Source: Sphingopyxis macrogoltabida (GTDB taxonomy: Bacteria; Pseudomonadota; Alphaproteobacteria; Sphingomonadales; Sphingomonadaceae). Taken from it: a DNA stretch of 64,000 nucleotides. The notes under the pieces were generated by a model. The model ran no database searches. It saw only the letters and a program-made list of their open reading frames with translations, and was not told the DNA's origin. The DNA is taken from NCBI RefSeq assembly GCF_001314325.1, contig NZ_CP009429.1, forward strand, positions 2,170,501 to 2,234,500. Direction: 5' to 3'. Made by a program: the position numbers and the translations under genes. Shown here one piece after another: positions 51,782 through 60,290 of the stretch (its first letter is position 1; each line of letters starts with the position of its first letter).

Positions 51782-53276
51782 CTTCTTCTCCGTTTTGCCA
51801 CACGAGGGGCAGGATCAGCCGAAAGGTGGAACCCGCACCGAGTTCGGACTGGATTTCGATATTACCGCCGAGGCGATAGGCAAGCGCGCGGGCGTGGGCA
51901 AGGCCGATCCCCTCGCCTTGCTGGTCCTGCACACCGGACCTCCGGAAGAGGTCGAATACGCGCTCATGATCGCGGGGCTCGATGCCCCGGCCATTGTCGG
52001 CGACCGAGACCCATGCGCGTCCGAGATCCGTTCCGCCGTCGACCCGGATGATGCCGGCCCGCCCCGGCTGCAAATATTTGAGGGCATTCTCTACGAGGTT
52101 CGAGAGGATCTGCTCGACCGCGACCCGGTCGTTGATCACGGTCGGCAGGTCCGACACTTCAACCGTGGTACCGGTCTCGTCGATGCGGTGTTGGAGGCTG
52201 CCAACTATCGCGCGCACGAGGTCGCCGAGCGCAAGCGTCTCGGGTGCGAGCATGCGGCGGCCTTGGCGCGAGAGATTGAGGATCGCGTTGATCAGCCGGT
52301 CCATCTTCTGCGTCGACGTGCGGATGAAGCCGATCGATTCCGGCAGATCTTCCTCGATCGCGAGCCGGGTCGCGGCATCGGGCGCCTGCCAGCCCTGCGC
52401 ATCCCCCTGCTCGAGATAGCCCGAGATCGCCTTGCGCGCGGTCTCGAGTTCGGCGGTGAAGCCCATCACATTGACGAGCGGCGAGCGGAGATCGTGCGAC
52501 ACGATATAGGCGAAGCGCTGGATCTCGGCATTGGCGCGCTTGAGTTCGCCCGTGCGTGCATCGACCAGCTCCTCAAGCCCTTCGTTGAGACGGCGCAGTT
52601 CCGCCCGCGAGGCGCGGAGTTCGACAAGATTGTTGCGGACGAGGAGCAGCGTCGCGGCGGCCACGACCACAAGGAGAATGCCGGTTCCGATCAGCGTCAG
52701 GGTGAACAGCGACTGGGTGCGTTGCTGCCGCGCTTCACGATTCTTGAGCAGGGCGAGCTCGCTCGCGAGCATCGTCTCGACGAGCGCGCGCGCGGCCCGC
52801 ACTTCGAGCACCCCCTTGTCGTTCGTGAAGTCTGCGATCAGCGCTGCGCGGTCCGTGCCGCGCAGGCCGAGCGTCGCCCGGTAATGACGGCCATAAGCAT
52901 CGAGATGCCCGCGAAGCCTTTCGGCGCGGCCGCGCTGGTTCGGATTGTCGCTGATCAGCGTCTCGAGCGATGCAAGCTGGGCGCGCGACCGGTCCTCGGC
53001 CTCGTCCATGATCGTCGAGAACGCCGGGTTCTGCGTAAGGATCAGTCCGCGGCGCGCGGTCTCCATCCGTTCTGTCGCGCTGGCAAAGGCGCCGAGATTG
53101 GCCTCCACCGCGAGCGTGTGTGCGACCATGCGCGCGTCGGCCTCATTTTGGCGCTGCACAAAAAATGCTGTCGATGCCGCAGCGAGGAGCGCGGCAAATC
53201 CAATGGTGAGGAGAATGATGATCAGGCGGCTCGCCCGCGTGTCGCGGCCCAGCGACGAGATCCTGGCCGATTCCAT
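51774..53276 (-). CDS. CHASE3-domain sensor histidine kinase
   Basis: A 500-residue membrane kinase: TM1 about residues 18-40, a periplasmic CHASE3 domain (residues about 40-190), TM2 about 193-215, a coiled-coil, then a HisKA H-box RFAYIVSHDLRSPLVNVMGF and an ATPase domain with NLVENALKYLQ (N), ADNGRGIEPRDH (G1) and GEGIGLAHARALA (G2). It is first in the operon and presumably phosphorylates the Rcp1-like receiver next to it. The signal sensed by CHASE3 is unknown. Confidence 0.93.
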   Translation of the reverse strand: MESARISSLGRDTRASRLIIILLTIGFAALLAAASTAFFVQRQNEADARMVAHTLAVEANLGAFASATERMETARRGLILTQNPAFSTIMDEAEDRSRAQLASLETLISDNPNQRGRAERLRGHLDAYGRHYRATLGLRGTDRAALIADFTNDKGVLEVRAARALVETMLASELALLKNREARQQRTQSLFTLTLIGTGILLVVVAAATLLLVRNNLVELRASRAELRRLNEGLEELVDARTGELKRANAEIQRFAYIVSHDLRSPLVNVMGFTAELETARKAISGYLEQGDAQGWQAPDAATRLAIEEDLPESIGFIRTSTQKMDRLINAILNLSRQGRRMLAPETLALGDLVRAIVGSLQHRIDETGTTVEVSDLPTVINDRVAVEQILSNLVENALKYLQPGRAGIIRVDGGTDLGRAWVSVADNGRGIEPRDHERVFDLFRRSGVQDQQGEGIGLAHARALAYRLGGNIEIQSELGAGSTFRLILPLVWQNGEEDA

Positions 53277-53541
53277 GTAAATGCCCCTCGGCCCCGGTCG
53301 ATCAATTTCCGCCGTGCATGCACTGCCGCGCCCTTCGTGGCAAGCAGCCTCACCAACCCGGCCAGCCCTGAACGTGCCGAGTCCCGCGCGGGATTAACCT
53401 GGATCAATAGGATTTCGGATGAGTGTCGCCGAAGCGCTGGCGTAGGGGGGCGGCTGGGCGATTGAGGTCACCAGGATGAAGCGGGATGTCGAACGGTCAT
53501 GATCGCGGTATAAGTGGCTCGCAGATTATAACGGGGAAGAG

Positions 53542-53895
53542 ATGTCCAGGAGGATATTGATCGTCGAAGACGATCCGCTTGTCGCCATGATGCTGGAGGA
53601 TGCGCTGGGCGCGCTGGGGCACGACATCGTCGGGGACGCTGGCGATATCGCCACGGCGCTCGGGCATATCGCGGCAGGCGGGTTCGATGCAGCGATCGTT
53701 GATGTGTATCTTGAAACGGGCTTGCCGTGCGATGCGGTCGCAGAGGCTCTTGCGGCGCGATCGATCCCTTTTCTCGTTGCGACCGGCGGTTTCGTCGGTC
53801 AGCCCGGACCGTGCTGGAACGACCGGCCGATCCTCGCGAAACCCTTCACCCTCGACAGCCTCGAAGCCGCGCTATCCGGCCTCGCGCAAACGTAG
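53542..53895 (+). CDS. Single-domain response regulator
   Basis: A 117-residue receiver with acidic pocket (IVEDDPLVAMML), phospho-Asp in AAIVDVYLETG (about 54), Thr in LVATGGF and Lys in ILAKPF. No output domain. It faces away from the kinase operon, which lies 265 bases to the left on the other strand, so it may be phosphorylated by the receiver-HWE kinase or serve as a phosphate sink. Ribosome site GGGGAAGAG precedes the ATG. Confidence 0.88.
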   Translation: MSRRILIVEDDPLVAMMLEDALGALGHDIVGDAGDIATALGHIAAGGFDAAIVDVYLETGLPCDAVAEALAARSIPFLVATGGFVGQPGPCWNDRPILAKPFTLDSLEAALSGLAQT

Positions 53896-53913
53896 GCGAG
53901 CGCGCACCGGCGG

Positions 53914-54171
53914 TCAGAGCCCGGCTTTCTCGAGAGCGGCCGCGACCTCGCGGTCCAGTGCATTCGATCCCTTCGGCGTCGCGCGGTTCAGCAATGTCTG
54001 TATCCGCCTTTGCGCGACCTGCAGGGCCTTGTGGCGCACCTCGCGTTCGCGGTTCGTCCGCCAGGATCGGCTCTCGCCCAAAAGGGCGGCCCATTTCGCC
54101 TCTTCAGCGGCAAGTAGGGCGAGGGCAAGCCGCAGACCGTCGCGTTGTCCGCGTGCATGATCGTCATTCAT
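53914..54171 (-). CDS. Hypothetical small helical protein
   Basis: An 85-residue, highly charged helical protein (ALALLAAEEAKWAALLGESRSWRTNREREVRHKALQVAQRRIQTLLNRA). No family recognised. It sits between a receiver gene and the DUF2945 gene on the opposite strand. The coding call rests on the clean frame and on residue composition. Confidence 0.5.
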   Translation of the reverse strand: MNDDHARGQRDGLRLALALLAAEEAKWAALLGESRSWRTNREREVRHKALQVAQRRIQTLLNRATPKGSNALDREVAAALEKAGL

Positions 54172-54300
54172 CGAAGCCTCCCCACGTCACCGGCAATCGC
54201 AACGAAAGGGCCTGCGCCAGACGTCTTCCCACTCGCGGCTCCCTCTCCGGTAGGAACCTTTGCCGCGCACGCGGACTGTTTTGCGGAAAGGAGAGAAATC

Positions 54301-54516
54301 ATGAAAGACGAACCCGAGAAAGGCGACGTGGTGACCTGGAAGAGCCACGGCGGACGCGCCGAGGGCAAGGTCGTGAAAAAAGTGACGAAAGCGATGGACA
54401 TCAAGGGCCATCATGTCGCGGCATCGCCAGAAAACCCCGAATATCTGGTCGAAACGGCCGAAGGCAAGCGAGCGGCCCACAAGGCCGGCGCCTCGAAACG
54501 AAAAGAGCCGCGTTAA
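54301..54516 (+). CDS. DUF2945 (hypervirulence-associated TUDOR-like) protein
   Basis: A 71-residue protein: KGDVVTWKSHGGRAEGKVVKKVT followed by KGHHVAASPENPEYLVETAEGKRAAHKAGA, the complete DUF2945 pattern. Family members form a small SH3/TUDOR-like barrel and are common in stress-induced clusters; their molecular role is unknown. Ribosome site AGGAGAG lies directly upstream. The open frame extends left to 54145 but that part is not family-like. Confidence 0.88.
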   Translation: MKDEPEKGDVVTWKSHGGRAEGKVVKKVTKAMDIKGHHVAASPENPEYLVETAEGKRAAHKAGASKRKEPR

Positions 54517-54584
54517 GGACGGCTGCCGAGCTCGGCCGAGCTGCGGCCTCCGGTCCCGCCCGCCGAAGCGCACGCGATCCTCGT

Positions 54585-55070
54585 TCACGAGGCCGCATCG
54601 ATCATGATCTGGAGTGCTGCGGCGACCGCCTGATCGAGAACATTGCGGCGGCCGATATCGCCGAAGTGAAAATCCTCGACGTGTACGGCGTCGGCACTGG
54701 CCACACCGATGTAGACCAGACCGACTTCCTCACGACCTTCGCGAGGCCCACAAAATCCCGTCATCGAAACGGCAATATCGGCGCAGCTCTTGCCGAGGGC
54801 GCCCGTCGCCATCGCGGCCGCGACTTCGGGATTGACGGCGCCGCCCCGTTCGGCGTCTTTCCGAAAGACACCGAGCATCTCGCATTTGGCGTCGATCGAA
54901 TAAGCGACGAAGCCGCGCTCGAGATGGGCTCCGAGCGCGGCATCGGCGGCGAAGATGGCTGCCAGCTGACCGCCTGTGCAGCTTTCGGCTGTCACGAACC
55001 GCAGCGTCTTCCCGGCGAGATGCCGGGCCAGCTTGCGCGTGCGCCGTTCGATCAGCGTAGCCGCGCTCAC
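54585..55070 (-). CDS. CinA C-terminal-domain amidohydrolase
   Basis: A 161-residue stand-alone CinA-C protein (PncC-like nicotinamide-nucleotide amidohydrolase). Signature TAESCTGGQLAAIFA near residue 27 and the GFCGP loop followed by VGLVYIGVA are typical. It lacks the N-terminal MoaB-like domain of full-length CinA. It would convert NMN to nicotinate mononucleotide and ammonia. Its start lies one base before the stop of the hemerythrin gene on the same strand. Confidence 0.9.
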   Translation of the reverse strand: MSAATLIERRTRKLARHLAGKTLRFVTAESCTGGQLAAIFAADAALGAHLERGFVAYSIDAKCEMLGVFRKDAERGGAVNPEVAAAMATGALGKSCADIAVSMTGFCGPREGREEVGLVYIGVASADAVHVEDFHFGDIGRRNVLDQAVAAALQIMIDAAS

Positions 55071-55071
55071 C

Positions 55072-55572
55072 TTACATGGTGGCGAGTTCGGCAGGCGGCA
55101 GCCCTGCGGTCTCGGCCTGGCGCTTCAGCTCTTCCTTCCGCGCGAGCATCCTCTCGCCTAGCGCGTCGAGGTCGACATCGGCGGCACGCGCCTGCTGGAA
55201 CATATTGTCGTGCTGCTTTTCCTCTTCCTTCACATGGTGCTTGATCTCTTCGGACAGCACCGTGACCTTTGCCTCGAAAAATTCGTCGGCGGGTCCGGAG
55301 GCGACGATGTCGTTGATCAGGATCTTGGCGCCGTCATGCTCGACATAGGCCTCCTTCAGCAGGTCGTCGTCGATCTTTCCTTTGAGCGCCGGATAGAAGA
55401 CTTCTTCCTCGATCTGCGCGTGAATCTTGAGTTCGGTGCAGATCCGGTCGGCGATCTTCGCCTTGCTGTCGCTCCCGCTGGCCTTCTCGAATTCCTCGAA
55501 CAGGGCTTCGACCGCACGGTGGTCGGCCGCGAGGATATGGGTGGCGTCGGTGTCGATTTCGGTCGGTTTCAT
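55072..55572 (-). CDS. Hemerythrin HHE-domain protein
   Basis: A 166-residue four-helix-bundle protein with the di-iron ligand pattern: ILAADHRAVEALFEEFE, IHAQIEEEVFYPAL, AYVEHDGAKILIND and EIKHHVKEEEKQHDNMF. The C-terminal helix is charged. It may bind O2, NO or sense oxidative stress. I chose the ATG at 55572, which has GGAGA eight bases upstream; the ATG at 55584 is four codons earlier. A GCAACTTTCG element lies upstream near 55630. Confidence 0.9.
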   Translation of the reverse strand: MKPTEIDTDATHILAADHRAVEALFEEFEKASGSDSKAKIADRICTELKIHAQIEEEVFYPALKGKIDDDLLKEAYVEHDGAKILINDIVASGPADEFFEAKVTVLSEEIKHHVKEEEKQHDNMFQQARAADVDLDALGERMLARKEELKRQAETAGLPPAELATM

Positions 55573-55641
55573 GGCAGTCTCCATCGTCGTGCCCCGCGCC
55601 TGTTCAGCGCGCGGCGGACCCGAAAGTTGCGATCGACTGAT

Positions 55642-56124
55642 TCACACCGCGCCATCCTCGGCATCGCGCTGTCGGGCTGTGCCGTCCGAGCGCTTGATGA
55701 AGCTGATCTTGCCTTGCGGTTCGAGGATCGCCCATTCGACGTCGGAGAGGTGGGCGATACCTGCAAGCCGCATCTCTGACTCGATTTCATCGGTGGTGAG
55801 ACGGTCGCGGTGAAGATTGTCCCGGATGATTTCGCCCTGCTTCACCACGACGCGCGGGTGGCCTTCGAGCAGGTTCTTGAGCCGCGGAAAGAGATAGGTC
55901 GTCCAGCTCAGCGTGAGCGCCCAGAAGGCGAAGGTCACGATGGCGAGCAACGCGCCGGTCAGGCTGAAATCATTATGGGTGACGCCTTGCTGGATGAGGT
56001 CGCCCATGACGACGAGCAGAACCAGTTCGAATGGCGTCATCTGTCCCAGTTCGCGTTTCCCCATGAGACGGAGCAGCGCATAGAGCAGGAAAAACATCAC
56101 GCTCGCGCGAAGGACGATATCCAT
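55642..56124 (-). CDS. DUF421 (YetF-like) membrane protein
   Basis: A 160-residue protein with three N-terminal helices (RASVMFFLLYALLRLMGKRELGQMTPFELVLLVVMGDLIQQ is the family hallmark) and a soluble domain containing RDNLHRDRLTTDEIESEMRLAGIAHLSDVEWAILEPQG. DUF421/YetF proteins are of unknown function, often stress- or sporulation-associated. Its ATG overlaps the stop of the upstream membrane gene (TGATG), so the two are coupled. Confidence 0.92.
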   Translation of the reverse strand: MDIVLRASVMFFLLYALLRLMGKRELGQMTPFELVLLVVMGDLIQQGVTHNDFSLTGALLAIVTFAFWALTLSWTTYLFPRLKNLLEGHPRVVVKQGEIIRDNLHRDRLTTDEIESEMRLAGIAHLSDVEWAILEPQGKISFIKRSDGTARQRDAEDGAV

Positions 56125-56609
56125 CAGGGCAGGACCTTGATCTGGAGCGGCATACTGCCGAGCCGCCGCTCGCCGTCGAACAAAGCGATGTCGCCCCTGG
56201 TTCCTGCGAAGAGCGGCGGGTTGATTTGCCCGTCGATCTTGACGACGAGCGTCTCGCCGGCGCGAAGCTTGCCATAGGAGAAACGATAGGCGCCGTCCTT
56301 GTAGCTTTCCTCGGCGGCGGCGGGGATCATCGTGTTGATCGTCATGTCGGTCCAGAGCGACGGCGAGACCGCAAGCACGGCGTCGGAAATGTCGCGGGTC
56401 GCCTCGACACGAATGCGCGTTTCGAAAAACTCGCCGTTGCGAATGACCGAGGGCGTCTTCACCTCGAGCCGAGCCGCCCCGAAATCCTGGCTGCGTAGCG
56501 GACTCGGCTGTCCGCCGACGAGGCCCGACAGCGCAATTGCGACGACCGCTGCCAGCAGCACGAAGGAGACGGGGCTAGCGTGGCGGTGCCAGCGCTGTCC
56601 GGAGATCAT
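56124..56609 (-). CDS. Membrane-anchored hypothetical protein
   Basis: A 161-residue protein with one N-terminal helix (SFVLLAAVVAIALSGLVGG, about 15-33) and a periplasmic beta-rich domain (FFETRIRVEATRDISDAVLAVSPSLWTDMTINTMIPAA, then GETLVVKIDGQINPP). No named family recognised; similar proteins are found beside DUF421 genes. The ATG at 56609 has AGCGAGAA upstream; the long frame to 57161 is non-coding in appearance. Confidence 0.78.
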   Translation of the reverse strand: MISGQRWHRHASPVSFVLLAAVVAIALSGLVGGQPSPLRSQDFGAARLEVKTPSVIRNGEFFETRIRVEATRDISDAVLAVSPSLWTDMTINTMIPAAAEESYKDGAYRFSYGKLRAGETLVVKIDGQINPPLFAGTRGDIALFDGERRLGSMPLQIKVLP

Positions 56610-56683
56610 CTTCTCGCTGATTCCGTCGGGGCGACGGCTGTGGGCTGCAGCCGCGTCGCCCCCCGTCCCATCTGCACCCGCCG

Positions 56684-56866
56684 TCAAGCGAGGGGCTCCG
56701 GCCACGGCCGCGCGAGATAGGTACGAACCGCATCGGCGCGATCGCCGACTGCCGCGACCGCGATCAATATCTCGGACTGACTCACGCCCAATATGCGCGC
56801 CCAGGCGAGCATCGCGTCGGGCGCGCTTCGATCGATGCGGCCACATTCGAACTGTTGGTGAGGCAT
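56684..56866 (-). CDS. DUF3606 small protein (second copy)
   Basis: A 60-residue protein with the DUF3606 core LAWARILGVSQSEILIAVAAVGDRADAVRTYL. The N-terminus (MPHQQFECGRIDRS) differs from the copy at 28073. It has an EcfG-type promoter (GCAAC-N16-CGTT) at 56895-56919 about 20 bases upstream and a similar element at 57019-57043. It is divergent from the CsbD-like gene. Confidence 0.82.
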   Translation of the reverse strand: MPHQQFECGRIDRSAPDAMLAWARILGVSQSEILIAVAAVGDRADAVRTYLARPWPEPLA

Positions 56867-56894
56867 GACCGTCTCCCGTCGATGATGACGGGCG

Positions 56895-56919
56895 AACGCT
56901 TACAAGGTACGAAAGTTGC
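56895..56919 (-). promoter_or_regulatory. EcfG-type promoter, GCAAC variant, for DUF3606
   Basis: Minus strand: GCAAC, 16 bases (starting TTTCG), CGTT. The -35 has C in place of the second G of GGAAC. Spacing and -10 are exact, and the predicted start is about 20 bases from the DUF3606 ATG. Confidence 0.6.
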
Positions 56920-57018
56920 GGACGCGGCGACGTTCGCCGCGGGGTGAAAGAAGGGTCGCAGGCGACTTCCAGTCGATCGTCGAAAATCCCCGCTCCTGCT
57001 CTTTCGCGCGCGCCGCGA

Positions 57019-57043
57019 AACGCCGCGATGCGGCCAAAGTTGC
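57019..57043 (-). promoter_or_regulatory. Second EcfG-type element upstream of DUF3606
   Basis: Minus strand: GCAAC, 16 bases, CGTT followed by TC. It lies 124 bases upstream of the first and points the same way, so DUF3606 may have tandem promoters. Confidence 0.5.
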
Positions 57044-57077
57044 GCACGGCGGCGAAGATAAATCTGGGCGATCGCAG

Positions 57078-57103
57078 GCAACTTTCGCCCGCGTCCAAGG
57101 GTT
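57078..57103 (+). promoter_or_regulatory. Possible EcfG-type element for CsbD-like gene
   Basis: Plus strand: GCAAC, 17 bases (starting TTTCG), GGTT. Two deviations from GGAAC-N17-CGTT make it weak, but position (36 bases before the CsbD ATG) and the shared TTTCG after the -35 support it. Confidence 0.4.
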
Positions 57104-57138
57104 TCTCGGACCAGAACCCACAGCCAATGGAGAGTATC

Positions 57139-57315
57139 ATGAGCGTCAAGGGACAGATCAAGGAAGCTGCCGGCTATGTGAAGGAAGAAGCCTTCGAAAA
57201 CGGCGACAGCCCCGAGGCCAAGCGCAAGGCGCAGGAAGGCCGCGACCTTCGCAACGAAGGCCGCATCGAAGACGGCAAGCCGCCGAAGACGGGTACTCCC
57301 GGCACCGAAAACTAA
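57139..57315 (+). CDS. CsbD-like stress protein
   Basis: A 58-residue, very hydrophilic protein: MSVKGQIKEAAGYVKEEAFENGDSPEAKRKAQEGRDLRNEGR..., resembling CsbD-family stress proteins in composition and in the opening KGQIKEAAG. It is probably unstructured in solution. An ATG four codons earlier (57127) is possible. A strong terminator follows at 57344-57370. Confidence 0.82.
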   Translation: MSVKGQIKEAAGYVKEEAFENGDSPEAKRKAQEGRDLRNEGRIEDGKPPKTGTPGTEN

Positions 57316-57343
57316 TCCTCCCGCCAAGTTGATGGCCCCCTTC

Positions 57344-57370
57344 GGGTCCGCGCATGCGGACCCTTTTTTT
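57344..57370 (+). terminator. Rho-independent terminator after CsbD-like gene
   Basis: GGGTCCGC/GCGGACCC with a four-base loop at 57344-57363 is followed directly by seven T. This is the clearest intrinsic terminator in the window. Confidence 0.92.
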
Positions 57371-57459
57371 GGCTGGGCGCCCCGGAGCAGCTGAGGAGAA
57401 TTCGCATTGACCCAGAGCAAGTCGGGCGAACTTCTGCGCGGCCGGGGTATTGTCGCAAT

Positions 57460-59112
57460 ATGACACCCCGCATAGCCTTTGTCGGTGCCGGCCCGACCAC
57501 TCTCTACACCTTGCATGCGCTTCTCGCCCACAGCCCTCCGCCCTTCTGTCTTGCCGTGTATGAAGCGCAGGCGAGCGCGGGCCGCGGAACGCCCTATCGG
57601 CCGGGCTGGAACGACCCCGCCATGCTCGCGAACATCGCCAGCATCGAAATCCCGCCGCTTGCCGAGACGCTGTGCGACTGGCTGATACGCCAGCCGCCGG
57701 AACGCCTCGCCGATCTCGGCATTGATCCTCATGCGATCGGCGAACGTACCTTCTATCCGCGCGTCGCGCTCGGCGAATATTTCCGCGACCAGTTCGAAGC
57801 CGTTATCGACCTGGCACGCGCGCGCGGGATCGAGGTCGAGCTGCGTACGCGCTGCCGCGTCGAGGACGCCGTCAGCACATCTGGCGCGATGCTACTCAAG
57901 ATCCGCACGCGATCAGGCGAACTCGCCGACGAGGCTTTCGACCATGTCGTCCTCGCGACGGGCCACCAATGGCCCGCCGAGCCCGAGGTTCGCCCGGGTT
58001 ATTTCCTCAGCCCCTGGCCCGCCTCGACTCTGGCCGCGGTGCCGCCCTGCGACATCGGCATTCGCGGCAGCTCGCTCACGGCCATCGACGCCTGTATCGC
58101 GCTCGCCGGCACCCATGGCTCGTTCGACGAGGCCGATGACGGCGAGACGCATTATCGTCCGGCACCCGCCACCGACGCGTTCCACATGACGATGATGTCG
58201 AGGAAGGGTCTGCTCCCCGAAGCCGATTTTTATGCGCCGCTGCCCTACGAGCCGCTCGCAATCTGTACCGAGGAGGCAATCACGCGTCTTGTCGCGAGCC
58301 GAGACGACCAGCTTCTCGATGCTGCCTTCGAACTGTTCAAGGCGGAGCTTGCAGCCGCCGATCTCCCTTATGCCGCGGGCATCGGCCTCAAGAATCTCGA
58401 CCTCGAGGGCTTCTGCGAGGCCTATTTCGCGCGGCGCGCGGCGACCGACCCGTTCGAGTGGGCCGAGGCCAACCTTGCCGAAGCGAAGCGCGATTATGCC
58501 GCGAGGCACACCGTCGCTTGGCGCTACGCAATCCTGCGCATGCACGAAACTCTGGCGCTTCTCGCGCCGCATCTCGAAGCCGCCGACTACCGCCGCTTCG
58601 TCCGCCATTTCAAGCCGGTCTTCGTCGACGACTATGCCACCGTTCCGCACAAATCGATCCGGCGATTGCTTGCCCTCCACCGCGCCGGGAAGCTCGATGT
58701 CATGGCGATCGGCGACGACTACCGCATCGACACGAGCGGCGAGGAGGCAGGCGCGACGCTGGTCCTGGACGGCGAGCACCGGCACTTCCCGGTTTTCATC
58801 GAGGCGATGGGTCAGCGCCCGCTCGGCGCCGCAGCTTTCCCTTTCCCCTCGCTGCGCCGACAGGGGATCGTGCGCGATGCTGAACCTGGCGCCGGCAAGG
58901 CGGAGGCGCGAGGTATCGCGATCGACGAAGCGTTCCACCCGCTTGCGGACGATATCCCGGAAGCCCGCCTCTTCTGCCTCAGCTTGCCCTTCCTTCTCGG
59001 CCGCCACCCTTTCATACAGGGAATCACGAGCTCGCACGAAATGGGTCTGGTCGTCGGCGAACAGCTTGCCGCGGCGATTGGTGGAGCCAGCGCCGAAGAG
59101 AAAGCGGCATGA
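57460..59112 (+). CDS. FAD/NAD(P)-binding protein
   Basis: A 550-residue flavoprotein of the FAD-NAD(P)-binding (HI0933-like/DUF-type) group. Dinucleotide motif FVGAGPTTLYTLHALLA at the start, then YEAQASAGRGTPYRPGWND and a second Rossmann region DHVVLATGHQWP. Similar proteins occur near stress genes and have been linked to hydroxyacylglutathione or polyketide reactions without proof. It overlaps the DUF1543 gene by four bases, so the pair is co-expressed. Confidence 0.82.
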   Translation: MTPRIAFVGAGPTTLYTLHALLAHSPPPFCLAVYEAQASAGRGTPYRPGWNDPAMLANIASIEIPPLAETLCDWLIRQPPERLADLGIDPHAIGERTFYPRVALGEYFRDQFEAVIDLARARGIEVELRTRCRVEDAVSTSGAMLLKIRTRSGELADEAFDHVVLATGHQWPAEPEVRPGYFLSPWPASTLAAVPPCDIGIRGSSLTAIDACIALAGTHGSFDEADDGETHYRPAPATDAFHMTMMSRKGLLPEADFYAPLPYEPLAICTEEAITRLVASRDDQLLDAAFELFKAELAAADLPYAAGIGLKNLDLEGFCEAYFARRAATDPFEWAEANLAEAKRDYAARHTVAWRYAILRMHETLALLAPHLEAADYRRFVRHFKPVFVDDYATVPHKSIRRLLALHRAGKLDVMAIGDDYRIDTSGEEAGATLVLDGEHRHFPVFIEAMGQRPLGAAAFPFPSLRRQGIVRDAEPGAGKAEARGIAIDEAFHPLADDIPEARLFCLSLPFLLGRHPFIQGITSSHEMGLVVGEQLAAAIGGASAEEKAA

Positions 59113-59648
59113 AGCTTTTCGCCATCTATATCGGCGGCGAGATGGCCGGCGCCAATATCGAGCTGCACGACATGCGCTTCGTCGCCGCGCCCACGATCAC
59201 CGACACGTATGACGCGCTCCGCCGCCAATGGTGGGGCACGCCGGGCAGCCTCCATATCGACTGCTGGGCCGAGATCGATCACGCCGGTGGCTATGACATC
59301 GTCCTGAAGCCCGAGCCTTTCGAGGGTCCGGAACGGCTCTATTATGTCAATCTCGGCGGCTATGTGCCGGGCGAATTTCTCGAGCGCCACCGCAATCTTT
59401 TCATCGTCGGGGACACGCTCGCGCGAGCGAAGTCACGCGCACTCGCCTCGGTGCGGCAGTGACTGCAGCCGCACCGCGACGAGATGTACGAGGCCGAGCA
59501 GGCCTTTTCGCTCGACGCGGTCGCCGCCGAAGCCCGGCTCCACATCCATCTCGTTCCCGCTCCGCGGCGAGAGCTCGCAATCACCTGCGAATATCGTCCG
59601 ATCCGCGCGCCGCGGCGGCAAGGCCGGACCGCCGCGTCCGGGCCCTGA
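59109..59648 (+). pseudogene. DUF1543 protein interrupted by an in-frame TGA
   Basis: The first 117 residues (MKLFAIYIGGEMAGANIELHD... YYVNLGGYVPGEFLERHRNLFIVGDTLARAKSRALASVRQ) make up the N-terminal half of DUF1543. They end at a TGA (59460-59462). The same frame continues for 61 codons with the second half (LQPHRDEMYEAEQAFSLDAVA ... RLHIHLVPAP) to a TGA at 59646-59648. In homologues this is one protein. A nonsense mutation is likely; readthrough or restart at the ATG at 59484 is possible. Function unknown. Confidence 0.78.
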
Positions 59649-59740
59649 CCCAGGGCGCACGGCCAACCGCTCCCGCCGCAACTCCCTCCTTCGCGGCGCA
59701 TTGATGCAGACATAGACGCTCCAGAAAAAAGGCTCCTCCC

Positions 59741-60172
59741 ATGACCATGACGATCGAACAGCTCTCCGAAAAAATGAAGGATATCGACTTCGCGATGCTC
59801 GCGACGCACACCGCGGGCGGCGCCATCGGGTCGCGGCCGATGAGCAACAATCGCGAGGTCGATTATGACGGCGATGCCTGGTTCTTTACCGACGAGACGG
59901 CGCTCATGGTCGCCGATATCGCCGCCAACCCGAACGTCAATCTGAGCTACCAGGGCAAGTCCGGGCTACTCGGCATGCGTCCCTTCTTTCTCGCGGTCGA
60001 GGGTCATGCCGCGCTGATCCGCGACAAGGCCCAGTTCGCCGAACATTGGACGAAGGGCCTCGAACGCTGGTGGCCGGACGGGATCGAGACGCCCGGAATC
60101 GTCCTCATCAAGGTGTCGGGCACCCGCGCGCATTATTGGGACGGCGAGGACGAGGGCGAATTGCCGCTGTGA
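59741..60172 (+). CDS. Pyridoxamine 5'-phosphate oxidase-like general stress protein
   Basis: A 143-residue split-barrel flavin-binding protein of the PNPOx-like 'general stress protein' family: MLATHTAGGAIGSRPMSNNREVDYDGDAWFFTDE, then VNLSYQGKSG and RAHYWDGED at the end. Such proteins bind FMN or F420-like cofactors; the reaction is unknown. Ribosome site GGCTCC is weak. No EcfG element was found upstream. Confidence 0.88.
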   Translation: MTMTIEQLSEKMKDIDFAMLATHTAGGAIGSRPMSNNREVDYDGDAWFFTDETALMVADIAANPNVNLSYQGKSGLLGMRPFFLAVEGHAALIRDKAQFAEHWTKGLERWWPDGIETPGIVLIKVSGTRAHYWDGEDEGELPL

Positions 60173-60290
60173 GACGGCGCGGGAAGGGGAATCGCGCCGC
60201 TTCCCCCTCCCCGCTCGGGCAGCCGGCGCCACAACGCCGCTGAGCCGTCCGCGCCGTCCCCGCCAATCGCGCCCCGAGAAAGGCTCGTCC

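Noticed and set aside
54265..54297. GGAAC upstream of the DUF2945 gene with a downstream TGTT as a possible EcfG promoter.
   Set aside because: The spacing to any CGTT-like -10 is about 19 bases, outside the accepted 16-17.
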